A stretch of 64,000 bases of DNA from the NCBI GenBank assembly GCA_050084515.1, contig CM114273.1:10354001-10418000 (forward strand), in the 5' to 3' direction. A model generated the notes under the pieces. That model was not told the DNA's origin and made no database searches. It saw only the letters and a program-made list of their open reading frames with translations. Made by a program: the position numbers and the translations under genes. Source of the stretch: Blasia pusilla. Lineage: Eukaryota; Marchantiophyta; Marchantiopsida; Blasiales. Of this stretch, positions 61,913 through 64,000 are shown piece by piece. Each line of letters begins with the position of its first letter. Position 1 is the first letter of the stretch.

Positions 61913-64000
61913 CATCTGTAAAGAAGCACGTTGGAAACAATGTCAGCAACTTGGCCACTGGTCTTCTCTCAGTATGGTGACATTATGTGCAACACGTCAC
62001 CAAAGAACTTTGCTTAACCCTAAAGAACTTCTTTATAATACTAACATTGGAGCATGGGCTGCTCTAAGCCAGCAACTTGTCGCCTTCCGACGGGTTGCTC
62101 ACGGAAAAAAACAACACGTCGGAGAAATACAATCTGGAGACAGGAATAGAGCCTTACCCGAATTTGACTTGTTCTTGATGATCCACGATTGCGCCGTCCT
62201 CCACTTCAGCGACCTCTTGACGCACTAGAGGTTGAAAAGCTCATCCTCGCTCCCTCCAGTCAAAACTAAGAAGCAGCCCCTATCACTCAGATAAGCGTCT
62301 GCAAAGGAAAACAGGAGCGCGATGTGGTCATAAGAAAGGGGAACATTCCAGTCTGGGACCCTGTCTGATAGATTCTCGTCCCACAATCGCAACCTCGAGG
62401 GCAAATCAGCGATCAATAGATCTACCGCCACCTCTTCGACCACTCGATTGACCGTCTAGGGAGCGTGCCCGTTTCATCTAGCGTTGTCAATTTATCAATG
62501 GCGGGTGTCGACGCTTGAGAACTGAAACTTTTCAGCTCATCCAGTAAATTCGTGAACCGAAGGAGGACGCTTTTCCGGTCGTTGTTTCTCTTTGTCTTCC
62601 CAAGGATGATGGACTGTATTCTCCTTGGGACAACCCTGGCGCCTCTCGCTTCCGCTTCTCCCGAGTCTGCGGTCGGCTTGTTGGGGTCTCTATGACCTCA
62701 GACTCTGGTGGGGTTTTTTTCGCGGAGGACGTGGTCCGACCCTCTCTCCCCGCTCGCCGGACGATTCCGGCTCTGGCCTTGAATCTTCAGCCTCTCTTTG
62801 GGAAGACTCGGCCTTGGAATTCTTCGCTCCCCTCGCCTTGCCTTTGAGACCCGTTGTAGATTTGTTTTTGGCTGTGTGGACCTTGGAAGCCAACTCCGCT
62901 GTCTCAAGGGCTTGATCTTCCGCATCTCCTTCGAAAAAGTCTTCAGGCTGCACAAAACTGGGGATGTCGTCCCGTCCTGCGGCCACTGCATCATAAAGCA
63001 CGCGTAAATCTTTCTCAATAATGTCCTTAGGGTTGTTGAAGTCCAGCCAAATTGGGCAATTCTCCACCTCCCAATCGGACATGCGCTGAGCCATCTCCGT
63101 GTCATACATGGAGAATGTCTCTCCATCAGGCGGAGAAGCCCACAATTTGCAGGCTCCCAGTATTTTTCCCGAGGTACCTGCATTCTTACAATGGACGAGG
63201 TACCTGAACACCATATATTGGGCAGCTCTTAGTCAAACTGAATCGGCCGCCTGCTCTTGAAGATCTCGCTTCTTCTCTGCGAGATCCCTTTTGTTCCCCT
63301 CGATTTCTTCGTCAAGGTCTGCCTGAGGGAGGACGCAATCCTTGAACATCGTCTTGAAACCTGGGTTTTTGATGGGCTTGTCCCGGATGTCATCGAGCCA
63401 AAATTCGAAATCTACAGCACTCTCGAGGTTTGCTTCATCCGGAATGGGCTCTATTCTTTTGAGCTCCGCTTGGAGACCGTCCACAATGGACTTCCCGATA
63501 AGCCGCAACGCGTCCGAGAACGACCATTCGCGGAGCCAGTGGGAGATCATTGGATGAGAGACACCCGGAGGATGGTGTGCCGCCCTCTTTTGGGCCTCTG
63601 TGCCCTCGAGACTCATTTTCATCCGTCCGATTCTCCTAAATTTGCTTATTCCAGACAAGGCAAATCGATGCACGCGATCGAGAGACACTTTCTCCCCAAT
63701 CCGACCTTGCGGATCTTCATCCCTTTTCCGCTGGCCCTTGATAATCGCCTTCAGCTCCTTGTAAAACTCCGGACCAAGTTCGGGATTGAGAATGGCGATG
63801 TAGCGCTGCATCTTGCTTGCCGTGTACTTCAAAGCTGCAGATACTGCAGCTTGGATGAATTTTGCACGTTCAGCACAGATACTTTCTCCCTCCACTCCAG
63901 CTCCAATGCAACGCTCTTCTTCGCGGCCTGTATCTTTGACCAGCAGAGGATTGTGACGGCTGCATCTTGGGAAATAAACTTATTTTCCCAAGTCTTCTTT
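61913..64000 (-). pseudogene. Gene 1, copy E: intron 3 and exon 3 (runs off the window)
   Basis: The first three bases complete exon 4. Intron 3 follows to 62157, then E3 from 62158 to beyond 64000. Motif IV is near 62400 (VDLLIADLPSRLRLW). A deletion near 62480 and frameshifts divide it into open pieces 62225-62443, 62690-63214 and 63233-63895. The middle piece shows HPPGVSHPMISHW and QRYIAILNPELGPEFYKELK. A 20-bp deletion also removed part of the E3 end near 62170. Together with 48932-49867 it forms the host copy into which copy D jumped. Confidence 0.75.

Overview
The window looks like repeat-dense nuclear DNA of a land plant. It holds multi-exon genes with GT..AG introns, plant-type Ty3/gypsy and Ty1/copia retrotransposons, and Mutator-like (MULE) DNA transposons. 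The style of the gypsy pol proteins suggests a non-seed plant (bryophyte, lycophyte or fern), but that is an impression and not a proof. I see no host housekeeping gene, tRNA or rRNA. Almost everything recognisable is transposon, nested and broken.

The centrepiece is a family of large (~12 kb) DNA transposons present as five copies or fragments, called A to E here. Each unit has two divergent genes. Gene 2 is a MULE-type transposase: a Cys/His-rich N-terminal finger ending in HxH, a DDE-like core, and a C-terminal SWIM finger. Gene 1 encodes a ~1,230-residue protein with a charged N-terminus, a ParB/sulfiredoxin-like domain (DGNHR) and a C-terminal beta-class (motif IV before motif I) DNA N4/N6 methyltransferase-like fold, whose catalytic motif reads DLPS instead of DPPY. 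Copy D is complete from end to end (49868-61903) and is flanked by a 9-bp target-site duplication with one mismatch. It is inserted in gene 1 of copy E.

Every non-coding part of these elements (introns, the divergent promoter region, terminal regions) carries arrays of a 27-bp palindrome, GCAACCCGTCGGA plus one base plus its inverted complement. There are roughly a hundred by eye, often at a 63-68 bp period. A ParB-like/methyltransferase-like protein and palindrome arrays on the same transposon resemble in logic the VANC anti-silencing system of Arabidopsis VANDAL MULEs, but with an unrelated protein and motif. This is the candidate undescribed system.

Layout: 1-12263 copy A (right part), interrupted by gypsy-1 (1783-~10024, minus strand). 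12264-16629 gypsy-2 pol and LTR. 16630-27193 copy B, ending in a large perfect fold-back at 26976-27427. 27428-27790 scrambled gene 1 intron pieces. 27791-29230 Ty1/copia 3' end and LTR. 29231-~35950 no recognised gene, with a 129-bp GA microsatellite. ~35950-39080 gypsy-3 gag/protease/RNase H. 39081-48931 copy C. 48932-49867 and 61913-64000 copy E. 49868-61903 copy D. All copies of both genes carry stops, frameshifts or deletions, so this locus looks inactive, although the frames are still long and easily read.
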